Assembly (NCBI GenBank): GCA_965237505.1
Contig: CBDEFR010000009.1
Span: forward strand, 744,001-808,000
Source: NVTR01 sp965237505
Lineage (GTDB): Bacteria; Pseudomonadota; Alphaproteobacteria; Rhodobacterales; Rhodobacteraceae
Length of the DNA: 64,000 nucleotides
Reading direction: 5' to 3'
Shown piece by piece: positions 18,770 to 27,370 of the stretch. The translations under genes were made by a program, and so were the position numbers. Below the pieces are notes generated by a model. It saw nothing but the letters and a program-made list of their open reading frames with translations, was not told where the DNA came from and ran no database searches. The stretch's first letter is position 1. The number at the start of each line of letters is the position of its first letter.

Positions 18770-19980
18770 CAGGGGTATCGCATGAATAGCTGGCCCGTGT
18801 TTGCTACGTGCATCAACGTCTGATTCAATGTCACCAGAACACGCATCTGGAGGACTTGCTTTGGAAAAGACTACATCATTTCAATCTGTTATTTCGGCCA
18901 TCCCTGACCCTCGCCAGCAGGCGAAGGTGCTTTACCCGCTTGATGAGATCCTGCTTTTAAGCCTGTGTGCGGTGGTCTCGGGCGGCGAGAGTGTCGTTGA
19001 TATTGTCGAATATGGTGAAGAAAAGCTGAAGTTTCTGCGCAAATTGGCCCCTTTTGAGCACGGCATTCCCTCGCATGACACGCTTTCAACGGTGTTTCGG
19101 CTGCTTGATCCGGAGAAGTTCAGTACAGCCTTTGCGCAATGGGCTGCTGGCCTGGCGGGACGCGTTGAAGGCTCGATTGTGGCCGTCGATGGCAAGACGA
19201 TGCGCGGGTCAAAGGCCGGTGGTGAAACACCTCTGCATTTGATCTCGGCCTACTGTGATGATCTGCGTCTGGTACTGGGTCAGCGGGCAAGTGCGCACAA
19301 AAAGAACGAGATCAAGGACATTCCATTGCTCTTGGATTTGCTCCACGTTGAGGGCGCGATCGTGACGCTGGACGCGATGGGGTGCCAACGCCAGATTGCC
19401 TGCAAAATCCGCGACAAGGGGGCCGACTACGTGCTGGCGCTCAAGGGAAATCAGAGCAGCCTTTTTGAGGATGTGAAACTGTGGTTTGAAGAGAGGGAGC
19501 ATGAAAATACTGCGTCGTTACAGACTGTTGATGGCGATAAAGGTCGGATTGAGACCCGGACCTACACCCAGAGTGACACCATAGAATGGCTGCAAGAGCG
19601 CCATCCGGGTTGGGCGGGCCTGACCAGTATTGGTCGCGTTGTCTCGATCCGTGAAAGCAACGGGAAAACAACACAACAAACCCGATACTTCATCTCGTCT
19701 CTACCGAAAGATGCGCCGCGCTTTGCCCATGCGGTACGCTCCCATTGGGGGATTGAAAACCGCCTCCACTGGGTGCTCGACGTCACATTCCGCGATGATG
19801 ACAGCCGTGTTCGTAAGGATCACGGCCCCAAGAATTTTGCCGTCATCAAACACATGGCAATGAATCTGCTCAACAAGGCAAAAGATAAAAAATCGCTCAG
19901 GGTCATGCGCAAAAAGGCCGGATGGAACAATCGGTTCTTACTGCAAATTCTCCGGACATAACCTTCATGCGATTCCCCTG
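18770..19980 (+). mobile_element. ISAs1-type element nested in IS1380
   Basis: The element is 1211 bp with inverted ends CAGGGGTATCGCATGAA (left) and CAGGGGAATCGCATGAA (right, read inward). It is flanked by the 10-bp direct repeat AAGGCAACCA (18760-18769 and 19981-19990). It sits in the non-coding part between the IS1380 transposase stop and its right end. The clean repeats show that it inserted after IS1380 arrived. Confidence 0.93.
18828..19961 (+). CDS. ISAs1-family transposase
   Basis: This is an intact transposase of about 377 residues. The N-terminal domain reads VISAIPDPRQQAKVLYPLDE and PFEHGIPSHDTLSTVFRLLD. The DDE core includes VAVDGKTMRGSKAGGETPLH, VTLDAMGCQRQIACKI and AVRSHWGIENRLHWVLDVTF. 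The ATG at 18828 is given as the start; a TTG at 18861 preceded by GGAGG is an alternative and would give 366 residues. The frame is intact and possibly active. Confidence 0.92.
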   Translation: MSPEHASGGLALEKTTSFQSVISAIPDPRQQAKVLYPLDEILLLSLCAVVSGGESVVDIVEYGEEKLKFLRKLAPFEHGIPSHDTLSTVFRLLDPEKFSTAFAQWAAGLAGRVEGSIVAVDGKTMRGSKAGGETPLHLISAYCDDLRLVLGQRASAHKKNEIKDIPLLLDLLHVEGAIVTLDAMGCQRQIACKIRDKGADYVLALKGNQSSLFEDVKLWFEEREHENTASLQTVDGDKGRIETRTYTQSDTIEWLQERHPGWAGLTSIGRVVSIRESNGKTTQQTRYFISSLPKDAPRFAHAVRSHWGIENRLHWVLDVTFRDDDSRVRKDHGPKNFAVIKHMAMNLLNKAKDKKSLRVMRKKAGWNNRFLLQILRT

Positions 19981-20236
19981 AAGGCAACCAGCGACAACCT
20001 TGCGAAAACAGCCAAACGCGGCTAAATTACCTCAAAGCCCAAGCTACTTGGGGAATATCAGCTAAGAGGTGTGCGTCCGGCAACCCCATCTAAACCTTTA
20101 AATCGCGGCTCACCTTGCACGGGAGGCTTGATCCGAACCCAGACTTCGCTCAGTCTGCCGCGACCATCACTCCACTTGTGGCGTATCGGTTCATCCAGTC
20201 GATACGATCCCACCACTCACCAGGGAGACTAAAACG

Positions 20237-20935
20237 ATGTTGAGAAGATGTCTTGTTTCACTGCTAGCCCTCAGTTGCCTTGCCGGACTGCCGGCTTCAG
20301 CGCAGCAAGCTGCTGACAACACCACCCCGCCGGAGCCGATGACTTTCTTCATCACTGGCACGGTGCCCGGCAGCGGCAACCTCGGCGGGCTGGAAGGAGC
20401 CGACGCGATCTGCCAGAATCTGGCGGCGGCTGCCGGTGCTGGCGACCGGGTCTGGCGTGCCTATCTGAGCACCCAGGCCACCGAGGACGCGCCGGCGATC
20501 AGTGCGCGTGACCGCATCGGCAGCGGTCCCTGGCACAATTTCAAGGGCGAGCTGATCGCCAAAAGCGTCTACGATCTGCACGGCGATTTCGAGCGCGACC
20601 GCAACAACGTGACTTACCTCAGCGCGCTGACCGAGACCGGTGAGCCCGTAATTGGGCGCGACGCCAGGCTGCGCCCGGAAGGTACCCGCAACCAGCATGA
20701 CATCCTGACCGGATCGGACAGTTTCGGCAGGGCTTGGCCGGCCGGCGAGGACCGTAGCTGCCAGAACTGGACCAGCGATTCCGAGGATGCCCGTGGCTGG
20801 GTCGGCCATCACGACCGCACTGGCGGCGGCAACACCTCATGGAATTCGGTGCATTCGACCCGCGGCGGCTGCAATGTCGAAGGACTAGTGCGGACCGGCG
20901 GCGCCGGCCGTTTCTACTGCTTCGCTGCCGACTAG
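20237..20935 (+). CDS. Secreted lectin-like (DUF1554/endostatin-like) protein
   Basis: The precursor is 232 residues. A signal peptide (MLRRCLVSLLALSCLAGLPA, cleavage after ASA near 22) is followed by a domain with FFITGTVPGSGNLGGLEGAD and CQNLAAAAGAGDRVWRAYLS, then CQNWTS, GHHDRTGGG, CNVEGLV and FYCFA. This spacing of Cys and Trp is that of the C-type-lectin-like DUF1554/endostatin-like family, extracytoplasmic proteins thought to bind glycans or matrix. GGGAG lies 9 bp before the start. It lies between the IS1380 element and an IS66 remnant, inside an insert that splits a dehydrogenase gene, so it may have been carried in. The ligand is unknown. Confidence 0.65.
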   Translation: MLRRCLVSLLALSCLAGLPASAQQAADNTTPPEPMTFFITGTVPGSGNLGGLEGADAICQNLAAAAGAGDRVWRAYLSTQATEDAPAISARDRIGSGPWHNFKGELIAKSVYDLHGDFERDRNNVTYLSALTETGEPVIGRDARLRPEGTRNQHDILTGSDSFGRAWPAGEDRSCQNWTSDSEDARGWVGHHDRTGGGNTSWNSVHSTRGGCNVEGLVRTGGAGRFYCFAAD

Positions 20936-20974
20936 GCCTAACTGGATTGAAACTGGGTATTTGGAAAGCGCCGT

Positions 20975-21115
20975 CGATGCCGCGCTGCCGCCTGGTGAAG
21001 GCGCTCTGGCGATGGATCGGTGGTCCCGCTGCTTCTGCAGCGTAGCACCAAGGCATCAGTTCATCCAAGCGCGTGATCTTGTGATCGGCGATCCGGCCGA
21101 GGACGTCAAGCGATC
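20975..21115 (-). pseudogene. IS66 TnpC C-terminal remnant
   Basis: The minus strand reads SLDVLGRIADHKITRLDELM and then PWCYAA. This is the conserved C-terminus of IS66 TnpC (compare CKITKVDDLLPW at 41182-41439). No other TnpC sequence continues in either direction. It is a small relic inside the 4.1-kb insert. Confidence 0.7.
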
Positions 21116-21266
21116 TGGTCGAGATACATAGTGGCTAACAGCGTTTCCCTAGAAGCAGATGGTTAGGGCAAAACTCGGACGTTCGACTTTTAGAAGCGGC
21201 CTCTGGATCATCCGGCGTCGAACGACGGCATCGAGCCCGGAGCGGACCTGCAAAATTCCCCTTCAG

Positions 21267-21531
21267 ATGAGCCCAAAGGCCGCCCTGACCCGATTGTAGA
21301 TCAACTCGTCCTAAGCGAAGCGGAACGCAAGGGGATTGTCCAACAGACCTTCACCCAAGAACAGATCATCGCACGAATTCTGTCCATCATGCAGCTGGAA
21401 GGGCAACACATTTTGGATGAGGGAATTGCCGACGGCGAACAAGCCATCGACGTGGTTATGATCAATGGCTATGGCTTTCACGCTGGCGCGGCGGGCCGAT
21501 GTATATGCGGAATTCCACCGAAAAAACTTAG
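21267..21531 (+). pseudogene. Enoyl-CoA hydratase / 3-hydroxyacyl-CoA dehydrogenase, C-terminal part
   Basis: This continues the gene of 15473-17174. It reads DEPKGRPDPIVDQLVLSEAE, then IIARILSIMQLEGQHILDEG and AIDVVMINGYGF, the C-terminal helical domain of 3-hydroxyacyl-CoA dehydrogenases. A base is missing near 21483: with it, GYGF would continue as HAWRGGPMYMRN, the expected motif. The normal family extends about 40 residues further, so the 3' end may also be lost. It converges on the LysR gene, overlapping its stop by a few bases. Confidence 0.82.
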
Positions 21532-22454
21532 AGAAGATCGACCGCTTCCTGTGCTCTTGCCATTTCTTTGAACCAGTTCACGATGACGTCTGCCAACGGG
21601 TGCCGCGGCCGAAACGCCAGATAGTATCCGCAATCTGTCTTGACTCTCAACCCTTCCAATTCGACCAATTGACCGGATTTGAGCGGCGGTTCTGCCAGGT
21701 GCATCCATGCCAGAGCGATACCCTGACCCTCGGTTGCTGCCTGCAACGTCAAGGCGTAGTTGTCAAAATAGTACGTGTTTTCAGCGGGTTGGTATTCCAC
21801 GTCATGGCGCGCTAGCCATTTTTGCCATGACAGCCAGCTATATTTTTCTTCGCGTTCATGGATTAGCGGTGCGGCGGCCAGGGACGCAGGATCGACGCCC
21901 TGACAGCCGCCGAAATGCTCGATTGCAAACTGTGGCGAACAGACTGGAAAAAGCTGTTCGCCACATAATTTTCGAGATTCGCCGTCCGGCCAGTCGCCGC
22001 GCCCGAACCGCAGCGCAAAATCCACCTCGGCCAGATCAAACATGGTCCTTGTGTCTGCCGTGACCATCCGCAATTCCTGCTTGGGGATCAGTTTTTGCAG
22101 GGCTGAAAATCGCGGCATCAGCCACAGATGCGCAAAACCATAGGTGCACCCGACCGACAGCGTGTCAGGCGCTTGCGGTGCCGCGATCCGGTTCACCGCC
22201 TGGCGAATGTGGTCAAGCCCCAGCTTGACCGCATCATAGAGCTCAGCCCCACCCGGCGTCAGCTCAACCCGGTGATGCAACCGGGTGAACAGTTGCACTT
22301 CCAGCAGGTCTTCCAGCGCTGCAATATGGCGGCTGACCGAGGGTTGGGTGGTGCTCAATTTTTGAGCAGCTTTGGTGAAACTGCCCTGATCGACGGCCAA
22401 CTCAAATACCGCAATATGGTTTAATGCTTTGGCAATACGCCAGTTCAGGTTCAA
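21528..22454 (-). CDS. LysR-family transcriptional regulator (GcvA-like)
   Basis: This is a 308-residue LysR protein. The N-terminal HTH is AVDQGSFTKAAQKLSTTQPS followed by VSRHIAALEDLLEVQLFTR; the rest is a periplasmic-binding-type effector domain (CTYGFAHLWLMPRFSAL; DFALRFGRGDWPDGES), a pattern of the GcvA/TrpI subgroup. It is divergent from the methyltransferase-corrinoid gene with 118 bp between them, which suggests that it controls that gene. A dyad in this gap (22471-22487) is a likely binding site. The frame is intact. Confidence 0.88.
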   Translation of the reverse strand: MNLNWRIAKALNHIAVFELAVDQGSFTKAAQKLSTTQPSVSRHIAALEDLLEVQLFTRLHHRVELTPGGAELYDAVKLGLDHIRQAVNRIAAPQAPDTLSVGCTYGFAHLWLMPRFSALQKLIPKQELRMVTADTRTMFDLAEVDFALRFGRGDWPDGESRKLCGEQLFPVCSPQFAIEHFGGCQGVDPASLAAAPLIHEREEKYSWLSWQKWLARHDVEYQPAENTYYFDNYALTLQAATEGQGIALAWMHLAEPPLKSGQLVELEGLRVKTDCGYYLAFRPRHPLADVIVNWFKEMARAQEAVDLL

Positions 22455-22470
22455 TTTCGCCTCCTAGCGA

Positions 22471-22487
22471 CATACGTATGATGTATG
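22471..22487. promoter_or_regulatory. Dyad CATAC-N7-GTATG in the LysR/methyltransferase gap
   Basis: The 17-bp CATACGTATGATGTATG has perfect 5-bp arms and fits a LysR-type T-N11-A site. It lies 17 bp from the LysR start codon and about 85 bp from the divergent gene. This suits autorepression plus activation of the neighbour. The function is inference. Confidence 0.45.
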
Positions 22488-22572
22488 TCACCATAACAAA
22501 ATATAGCAGGTAAATACAGTAAAAATAGAGTTCAAACGATCGGTGGGCATAACGTCTTTGGGATATACCGCC

Positions 22573-24459
22573 ATGACAAAATATGACTTTTCCGAGTTTG
22601 ACTTCTCCGCCGGCTACAAAATGCTGGACGACGGATTTCTGGACAACAAAACCCAACAAATCCCGTTTATTCAGCAATGCCATGAATTCAGCATGAGACA
22701 CATGGGCAGCAACGCCTGGAGGTTTTACTCGGACCCCGAAAGCTTTCTTTATGGTGCCCTGAAAACCGCGAAAGACTTTAACTTTGACACCCCCGACCTG
22801 TGCTGGGACGCCTACAATGTCGAGGCCGAGGCAATCGGCTGCGACATCGCCAAATTCGATGACCTGACGCCTGCGATCGACAACACCAACCCGCTGATCA
22901 CCTGCGAGAAAGACCTTGCCCGTCTCAAACCGCTCGACTTGACCGCCGGCCGCATCCCGTTTGCAATGGACGTGTCAACGCTGTTCCGCGAAGTCACCGG
23001 CGAAGAACCATACCTCGTCTACTGCGCGCCGTTCACGCTCGCCAGCCATGTCATGACGTTCGAAAAACTGGTCCTCGATATGCAGGACAACCCGGCCTAC
23101 GTCCACAAGGTCATGACCTACCTCACTGACGAAGTGCTGGCCCCCTATATCAACGAATTCTGCCGCCGTTTTCCCGGGGTGCAAGTGGTTCCGGGCAGCG
23201 ATGCGGTTGCGTCGCTGCCATTCATCTCATTGCAAATGATGGAAGATTTCGCGCTGCACTACATCGAGCGCCTGCGCTCCCTGACCGACAACAAAGCGAT
23301 TGTCGACAACTGGTGGGGCGACTCGTTCGTCGAGGATCAGGACAAGTTCTGGCAATTCAAACTCCGCGCCAACCCGCTGTATCTGAAAGTTCAGGACCCG
23401 GATCTTTACCGGGTCGGCGCGCAAAACGCCAAAGACTACGCCGTGGCCCGCAACCTGCCGGTGATGCTCGGCGTGTCCAACAACCTGCTGATGCAGGGCC
23501 CGGCGGTTGAGATCGAAAAGCGCATCCACGAATACCTGGAAATCATGGAACCCGGCGGCAAGAACCTATTGTACCTGTGCAATTTCAGCTCTGAAACCCC
23601 GCCCAAATTCGTGCGCGCTTCGGTGGCCGCAATCCAGAGCTTCCGGAACGGCAATCGCCCGTGGCTGGGCCAGCACACGTCGGGCTCACCCGAGGCCGCA
23701 GATTATGAGAAATTCGGCAAAAAAACCGCCGCGCAGAAGCAGGAAATCGCGAAGTTAAAAGCCGCCGAGCCGGTAAAGATCAGCAAATTGACCGAGGCTC
23801 AGGACACCCTGCTCGACGACCTGTTTGATCAGGTGATCGATGGCGATGACGAGGCCGCGACTGCGTCCGTGAACCAGGCCCTCGCCGACAATATCCCGCT
23901 CGCTACAATCCTGGATGACGCGCTGATTGCGGCGATGGAAGAGGTCGGCGGCATGTTTTCCGACGGCACGATTTTCGTCCCCGAAATGCTGCTCTCGGCG
24001 CGGGCAATGAAGGCCGGCCTGGAGATTCTGCGCCCGCTGCTGACCGAGACCAGCGCCAAGCCCAAGGGTCTGGTGATGCTCGCCACCGTGCAGGGCGACG
24101 TGCACGACATCGGCAAAAATCTGGTCGGTATGATGCTCGAAGGGGCGGGCTACAAAGTGGTCGATCTGGGGGTGAACAACAGCGCCGACGCTATTCTGGA
24201 AAAGGCGATTGAACTAAGGCCAGATGTCATCGGTCTCTCGGCCCTGCTGACCACGACGATGCCCAATATGGCCAAAGTTATCAGAGCGTTCAAGGAAGCG
24301 GATGAGCCGTATCCGATCATCGTCGGCGGTGCCCCGGTCACCCAGAGCTTTGCCGATATCATCGGTGCCGATGGTTACGGCGCCGACGCACCAGGTGCGG
24401 TCGCTCTGGTGCATTCGCTGGTGTCCAGGGGTGCCAATTGGAAGCGGATGGCGGCGTAA
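22573..24459 (+). CDS. CmuA-like methyltransferase-corrinoid fusion protein
   Basis: The product of about 628 residues has two parts. Residues 1-370 are a uroporphyrinogen decarboxylase/MtaA-type methyltransferase domain (MDVSTLFREVTGEEPYLVYC; VPGSDAVASLPFISLQMMED). Residues 405-628 are a B12-binding cap and Rossmann domain with the cobalt-ligand motif GDVHDIGKNLVGMML near residue 510, SALLTTTM and VGGAPVTQ. This order and size match CmuA, which moves methyl groups from chloromethane to its own corrinoid. Fusions for other methyl donors exist, so the substrate is open. ATG at 22573 (MTKYDFSEF) is preferred to an upstream GTG. No cmuB/cmuC partner is visible in the window. Confidence 0.8.
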   Translation: MTKYDFSEFDFSAGYKMLDDGFLDNKTQQIPFIQQCHEFSMRHMGSNAWRFYSDPESFLYGALKTAKDFNFDTPDLCWDAYNVEAEAIGCDIAKFDDLTPAIDNTNPLITCEKDLARLKPLDLTAGRIPFAMDVSTLFREVTGEEPYLVYCAPFTLASHVMTFEKLVLDMQDNPAYVHKVMTYLTDEVLAPYINEFCRRFPGVQVVPGSDAVASLPFISLQMMEDFALHYIERLRSLTDNKAIVDNWWGDSFVEDQDKFWQFKLRANPLYLKVQDPDLYRVGAQNAKDYAVARNLPVMLGVSNNLLMQGPAVEIEKRIHEYLEIMEPGGKNLLYLCNFSSETPPKFVRASVAAIQSFRNGNRPWLGQHTSGSPEAADYEKFGKKTAAQKQEIAKLKAAEPVKISKLTEAQDTLLDDLFDQVIDGDDEAATASVNQALADNIPLATILDDALIAAMEEVGGMFSDGTIFVPEMLLSARAMKAGLEILRPLLTETSAKPKGLVMLATVQGDVHDIGKNLVGMMLEGAGYKVVDLGVNNSADAILEKAIELRPDVIGLSALLTTTMPNMAKVIRAFKEADEPYPIIVGGAPVTQSFADIIGADGYGADAPGAVALVHSLVSRGANWKRMAA

Positions 24460-24466
24460 ATCGCCG

Positions 24467-25129
24467 CTATTGCTCGGCCCGAAAGGCACGGCGCACGAAA
24501 TCCGGCAAATCGGCGAAATCGCTGAACGCAAAGTTGTGCGGCACATCGCCAATCTCCACCTTGCGATAGCCTTCGGTGAACAATGCAAATGGAACGCCCG
24601 CCCGCACCGCGGTCTCGCCATCCACCTCGCTGTCCCCGACAAACAGCCGCCGACCACCCGAAACCGCATCAAAGGCGTGCAACAACGGCGCCGGATCAGG
24701 TTTTTTGACAGGCAGACTGTCGCCACCCACGATAACATCAAAATAACTGTCCAGCCCAAAAGCCGCCAGAATTTCGCGGCTCGGAGCCTCGGGTTTGTTG
24801 CTGCACACGCCAAGAACGCATCCGTCGCCCTTCAGCGTATCAAGCATTGGCACAAGGTTTGGATATGGCTTGCTGTCCTGTGCGAGCGCCGCATTGTAGT
24901 GATCAAGAAAAATCTGAACCAGATCGCCATGTCGTTCCGGCCCGTCAAACCCGCAGGCTGTCATGACACGTTCGACAAGCCGCGGAACCCCGTTTCCGAT
25001 AAACGATATTACGGTTTCATATGGCAGGTCGGACAAGCCGATGCCGCGCAACATCCGGTTCGCAGCCGCCACGATGTCAGGCGCGGTGTCAATCAGCGTG
25101 CCGTCAAGATCAAATACCACCGCGTTCAC
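24467..25129 (-). CDS. cbbZ: Phosphoglycolate phosphatase (HAD family)
   Basis: This is a HAD hydrolase of about 220 residues. Motif I VVFDLDGTLIDTAPDIV is at the very N-terminus, motif II CSNKPEAP, motif III KKPDPAPL and motif IV VGDSEVDGETA. It removes phosphate from 2-phosphoglycolate, the product of RuBisCO oxygenation. The start is taken as GTG at 25129 because no ATG precedes the motif; GTG at 25141 is an alternative. It is the last gene of the cbb operon, 64 bp after rpe. The frame is intact. Confidence 0.87.
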   Translation of the reverse strand: MNAVVFDLDGTLIDTAPDIVAAANRMLRGIGLSDLPYETVISFIGNGVPRLVERVMTACGFDGPERHGDLVQIFLDHYNAALAQDSKPYPNLVPMLDTLKGDGCVLGVCSNKPEAPSREILAAFGLDSYFDVIVGGDSLPVKKPDPAPLLHAFDAVSGGRRLFVGDSEVDGETAVRAGVPFALFTEGYRKVEIGDVPHNFAFSDFADLPDFVRRAFRAEQ

Positions 25130-25193
25130 GCCGAATTCCACCTGTTGCCGACCGCAAACGCGGCCGTGGGCCAAATATTGATTTTGCCCGCTG

Positions 25194-25892
25194 TCACGCG
25201 ACTTTTGCCAGCGCGCCCTCAGCGGCCTTGCGAATGGCCGCGATATTGTCGCCATAGGCCTGCGGATTGTCCGCAGACCCGCCACGAAACACTGCTGACC
25301 CGGCGACCAGCACGTCAGCACCGGCCTTGGCAACTAACGGTGCGGTGTTCGGATCAATGCCGCCATCGACCTGTATGTGGATCGGGCGATCGCCGATCAT
25401 AGCGCGCGTCTGGCGGACCTTTTCCGCCATCGAATGGGTGAAGCTTTGGCCGCCAAAGCCCGGGTTGATGGTCATAACCAGCACCATGTCGATGTTGTCC
25501 AGGATATGTTCGATGGTTGCGACTGGCGTCGTCATGTTCAGCGCCACACCGGCCTTGGCCCCCAGATCACGAATGCTTTGCAAGCTGCGCTGCAGATGCG
25601 GTCCGGCCTCGGCGTGCACGGTGATCATGTCGGAACCCGCCTTGGCAAACGCCTCGATATACGGGTCGACAGGGGCGATCATCAGATGCACGTCCATGAA
25701 GGTTTTCACGTGCGGGCGGATCGCCGCCACGGCGTTTGGACCAATGGTCAGGTTGGGCACGAAATGGCCGTCCATCGGGTCGACATGGATCCAGTCGCAG
25801 CCCTGATCTTCGACGGCGCGTATTTCGGCACCCAGATTGGCGAAATCGGCCGACAGGATCGACGGGGCGATTTTGATGGAACGGTCGAACAT
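25194..25892 (-). CDS. rpe: Ribulose-phosphate 3-epimerase
   Basis: This is a 232-residue TIM-barrel epimerase that interconverts ribulose-5-phosphate and xylulose-5-phosphate in the Calvin cycle. Signatures are IAPSILSADFANLGAEI at the N-terminus, HVDPMDGHFVPNLTIGP, MDVHLMI, VMTINPGFGGQSF and VDGGID; the catalytic Asp and His residues are in place. The start ATG at 25892 (MFDRSIKIAPS) is chosen because a longer frame would run into the palindromic repeats. It is the cbbE gene of the operon, 98 bp after cbbM. Intact. Confidence 0.93.
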   Translation of the reverse strand: MFDRSIKIAPSILSADFANLGAEIRAVEDQGCDWIHVDPMDGHFVPNLTIGPNAVAAIRPHVKTFMDVHLMIAPVDPYIEAFAKAGSDMITVHAEAGPHLQRSLQSIRDLGAKAGVALNMTTPVATIEHILDNIDMVLVMTINPGFGGQSFTHSMAEKVRQTRAMIGDRPIHIQVDGGIDPNTAPLVAKAGADVLVAGSAVFRGGSADNPQAYGDNIAAIRKAAEGALAKVA

Positions 25893-25917
25893 AGGGCACC
25901 TTGCGTTATTCTGGTAG

Positions 25918-25978
25918 GGCGGGGTTAACCCCGCCTCGATTCGGTTGCAACCGGGTAGGGTGGGCAATATTGCCCACC
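25918..25978. repeat. Three perfect palindromes between cbbM and rpe
   Basis: GGCGGGGTTAACCCCGCC (25918-25935), CGGTTGCAACCG (25942-25953) and GGTGGGCAATATTGCCCACC (25959-25978) follow one another. The outer two carry the same TAGGG-type lead. They look like a REP/PU-type intergenic unit. In RNA they would form strong hairpins that could protect the upstream cbbM message or reduce read-through into rpe. Confidence 0.7.
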
Positions 25979-25990
25979 TTACGGGATGGC

Positions 25991-27370
25991 TCAAGCGGCA
26001 GAATTGATCCGCAATGCCTCGCGCCAGCCCGGGTAAATCTCGTCGGCGTCGCCGGGGAAGCTTTCAAATGCCCGGGCGAATTCGTGGTGCTCTTTGGCAA
26101 ACTCAATCGGGTCAGCGCCCGCTTTCCAGCACTGTTCGGCTTGGCGCAATGAACGCGCGCCCGCAGGTGTGCCGTCGATATGGCCAAAGGCGCCGCCGCC
26201 GGCGGTCAGGATCAAGTTGGAGTTGCCGATGTTTTCAAAGAACCCAGGCATCCGCACCGCATTCATGCCCCCCGATATGATCGGCGTGGTGCAGCCCATG
26301 CCCTCCCATTCCTGATGGAAATAAGGCCCCTCGGCGCTGTCATCCATGATCATATAGGCCGTCAGCTTATCGTCCGCCTCGCCTTCCATTTTACCGTAAC
26401 TCATGGTGCCGACGTGGATGCCGCTGGCACCCTGCATCCGGGCCATTTTGGCCAGAACGAATGCGGTGTAACCGCGCATCGAATTTGGGCTGGTCACCGC
26501 CCCGTGGCCGGCACGGTGATAGTGCAGGTATTGTTTGGGAAAGCAGCGCCGCGCGGTGGTGATCGCGGCTGGCCCGGTGACATATCCATCCACCAGAAAC
26601 GCCACGTGATCGGCGTTTTCGCCGAATGTTTCCAGAATGAACTCCCCACGTGCCAGTATTTCATAATGATCGTCAGCGGTGATATTGGCCGAGAACAGTT
26701 TCGCCTCGCCAGTATCATCCTGGGCGCGCTTCATCGCGTCGGCGACCAGCGGGATGGTCTCCTTCAGCGGTGCAAACAACTGGTTGCCCTGGGGTTCGTC
26801 GTTCTTGATGAAATCGCCGCCCAGCCAGAAATCATAGCAGGCATCGGCAAACGGACGCGGGCGCAGGCCAAGCTTGGGCTTGATGATCGTGCCGACGATG
26901 AAACCGCCATCGTTGCTCGGGCGGCGCAGCACCCGCCACAGGTCTTTAATTGTGGTGCTTGGCCCGTCAAACAGCCGCAGGAACGGCGAGGGTACCCAGA
27001 AATCGTGGATTTTGGCGTGTTCGACATCGCCCATGCCCTGATTGTTGCCGATCGCGAGCGTCAGGAATGAACACAGCATGTCGCGACCGTCGATGATATT
27101 GCGATCGAACAATTCCACCGGATAGGCGATTTTCATCAGGTTCTTTTCTTCGTCGATCTCGTAAACCATCGCGTCGACGCTGCGGGTGAAATCATCCGTC
27201 GTGGACACGGTTACATTGGTGCCGGTCGAGCTTTCGGCGGCAAAGTGCGCGGCCGTCTCCAAGTAACCGCCAAAGCCTGCTTTCGGCTTCATGATATAGG
27301 CGACAAGCATGTGGCCTTCGTCGGCCATGAGTTTTTCCTCGGTCAGCGAAAGGTCTGCGTAGCGATCTGA
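25991..27370 (-). pseudogene. cbbM: Form II RuBisCO large subunit, missing its first codons
   Basis: About 459 codons from SDRYADLSL to the stop encode form II RuBisCO. The active-site lysine region is intact: GTIIKPKLGLRP and GGDFIKNDEPQGNQ hold the Schiff-base and carbamylated lysines; loop 6 and phosphate-binding segments (HVGTMSYGKMEGE, GGGAFGHIDGTPAGA) are present. The native start MDQS lies at 28531-28542, beyond an IS630-like element that has duplicated TCA. The open frame continues into the IS end, where an in-frame ATG would give MGQNGQRLGPLVSDRYADL. A near-normal protein could therefore still be made, but no good ribosome site is visible. Confidence 0.9.

Larger units (their letters stand above)
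17183..20053 (+). mobile_element. IS1380-family element containing a nested ISAs1-type element
   Basis: The inverted ends CCCCAAGTAGCT (17183-17194) and AGCTACTTGGGG (20042-20053) enclose an IS1380 transposase gene and a complete ISAs1-type element. Subtracting the nested element and its 10-bp duplication leaves 1650 bp, the usual IS1380 size. I see no target duplication directly at these ends, so one flank was probably rearranged. It forms the left part of the larger insert 17175-21261. Confidence 0.85.

Noticed and set aside
17183..20053. Target duplication of IS1380
   Set aside because: No direct repeat was found directly at its ends; only the larger insert is flanked by TTCAG.
25991..27370. 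RuBisCO-like protein (form IV)
   Set aside because: All form II active-site lysine motifs (GGDFIKNDEP, IIKPKLGL) are present and the gene is in a complete cbb operon.
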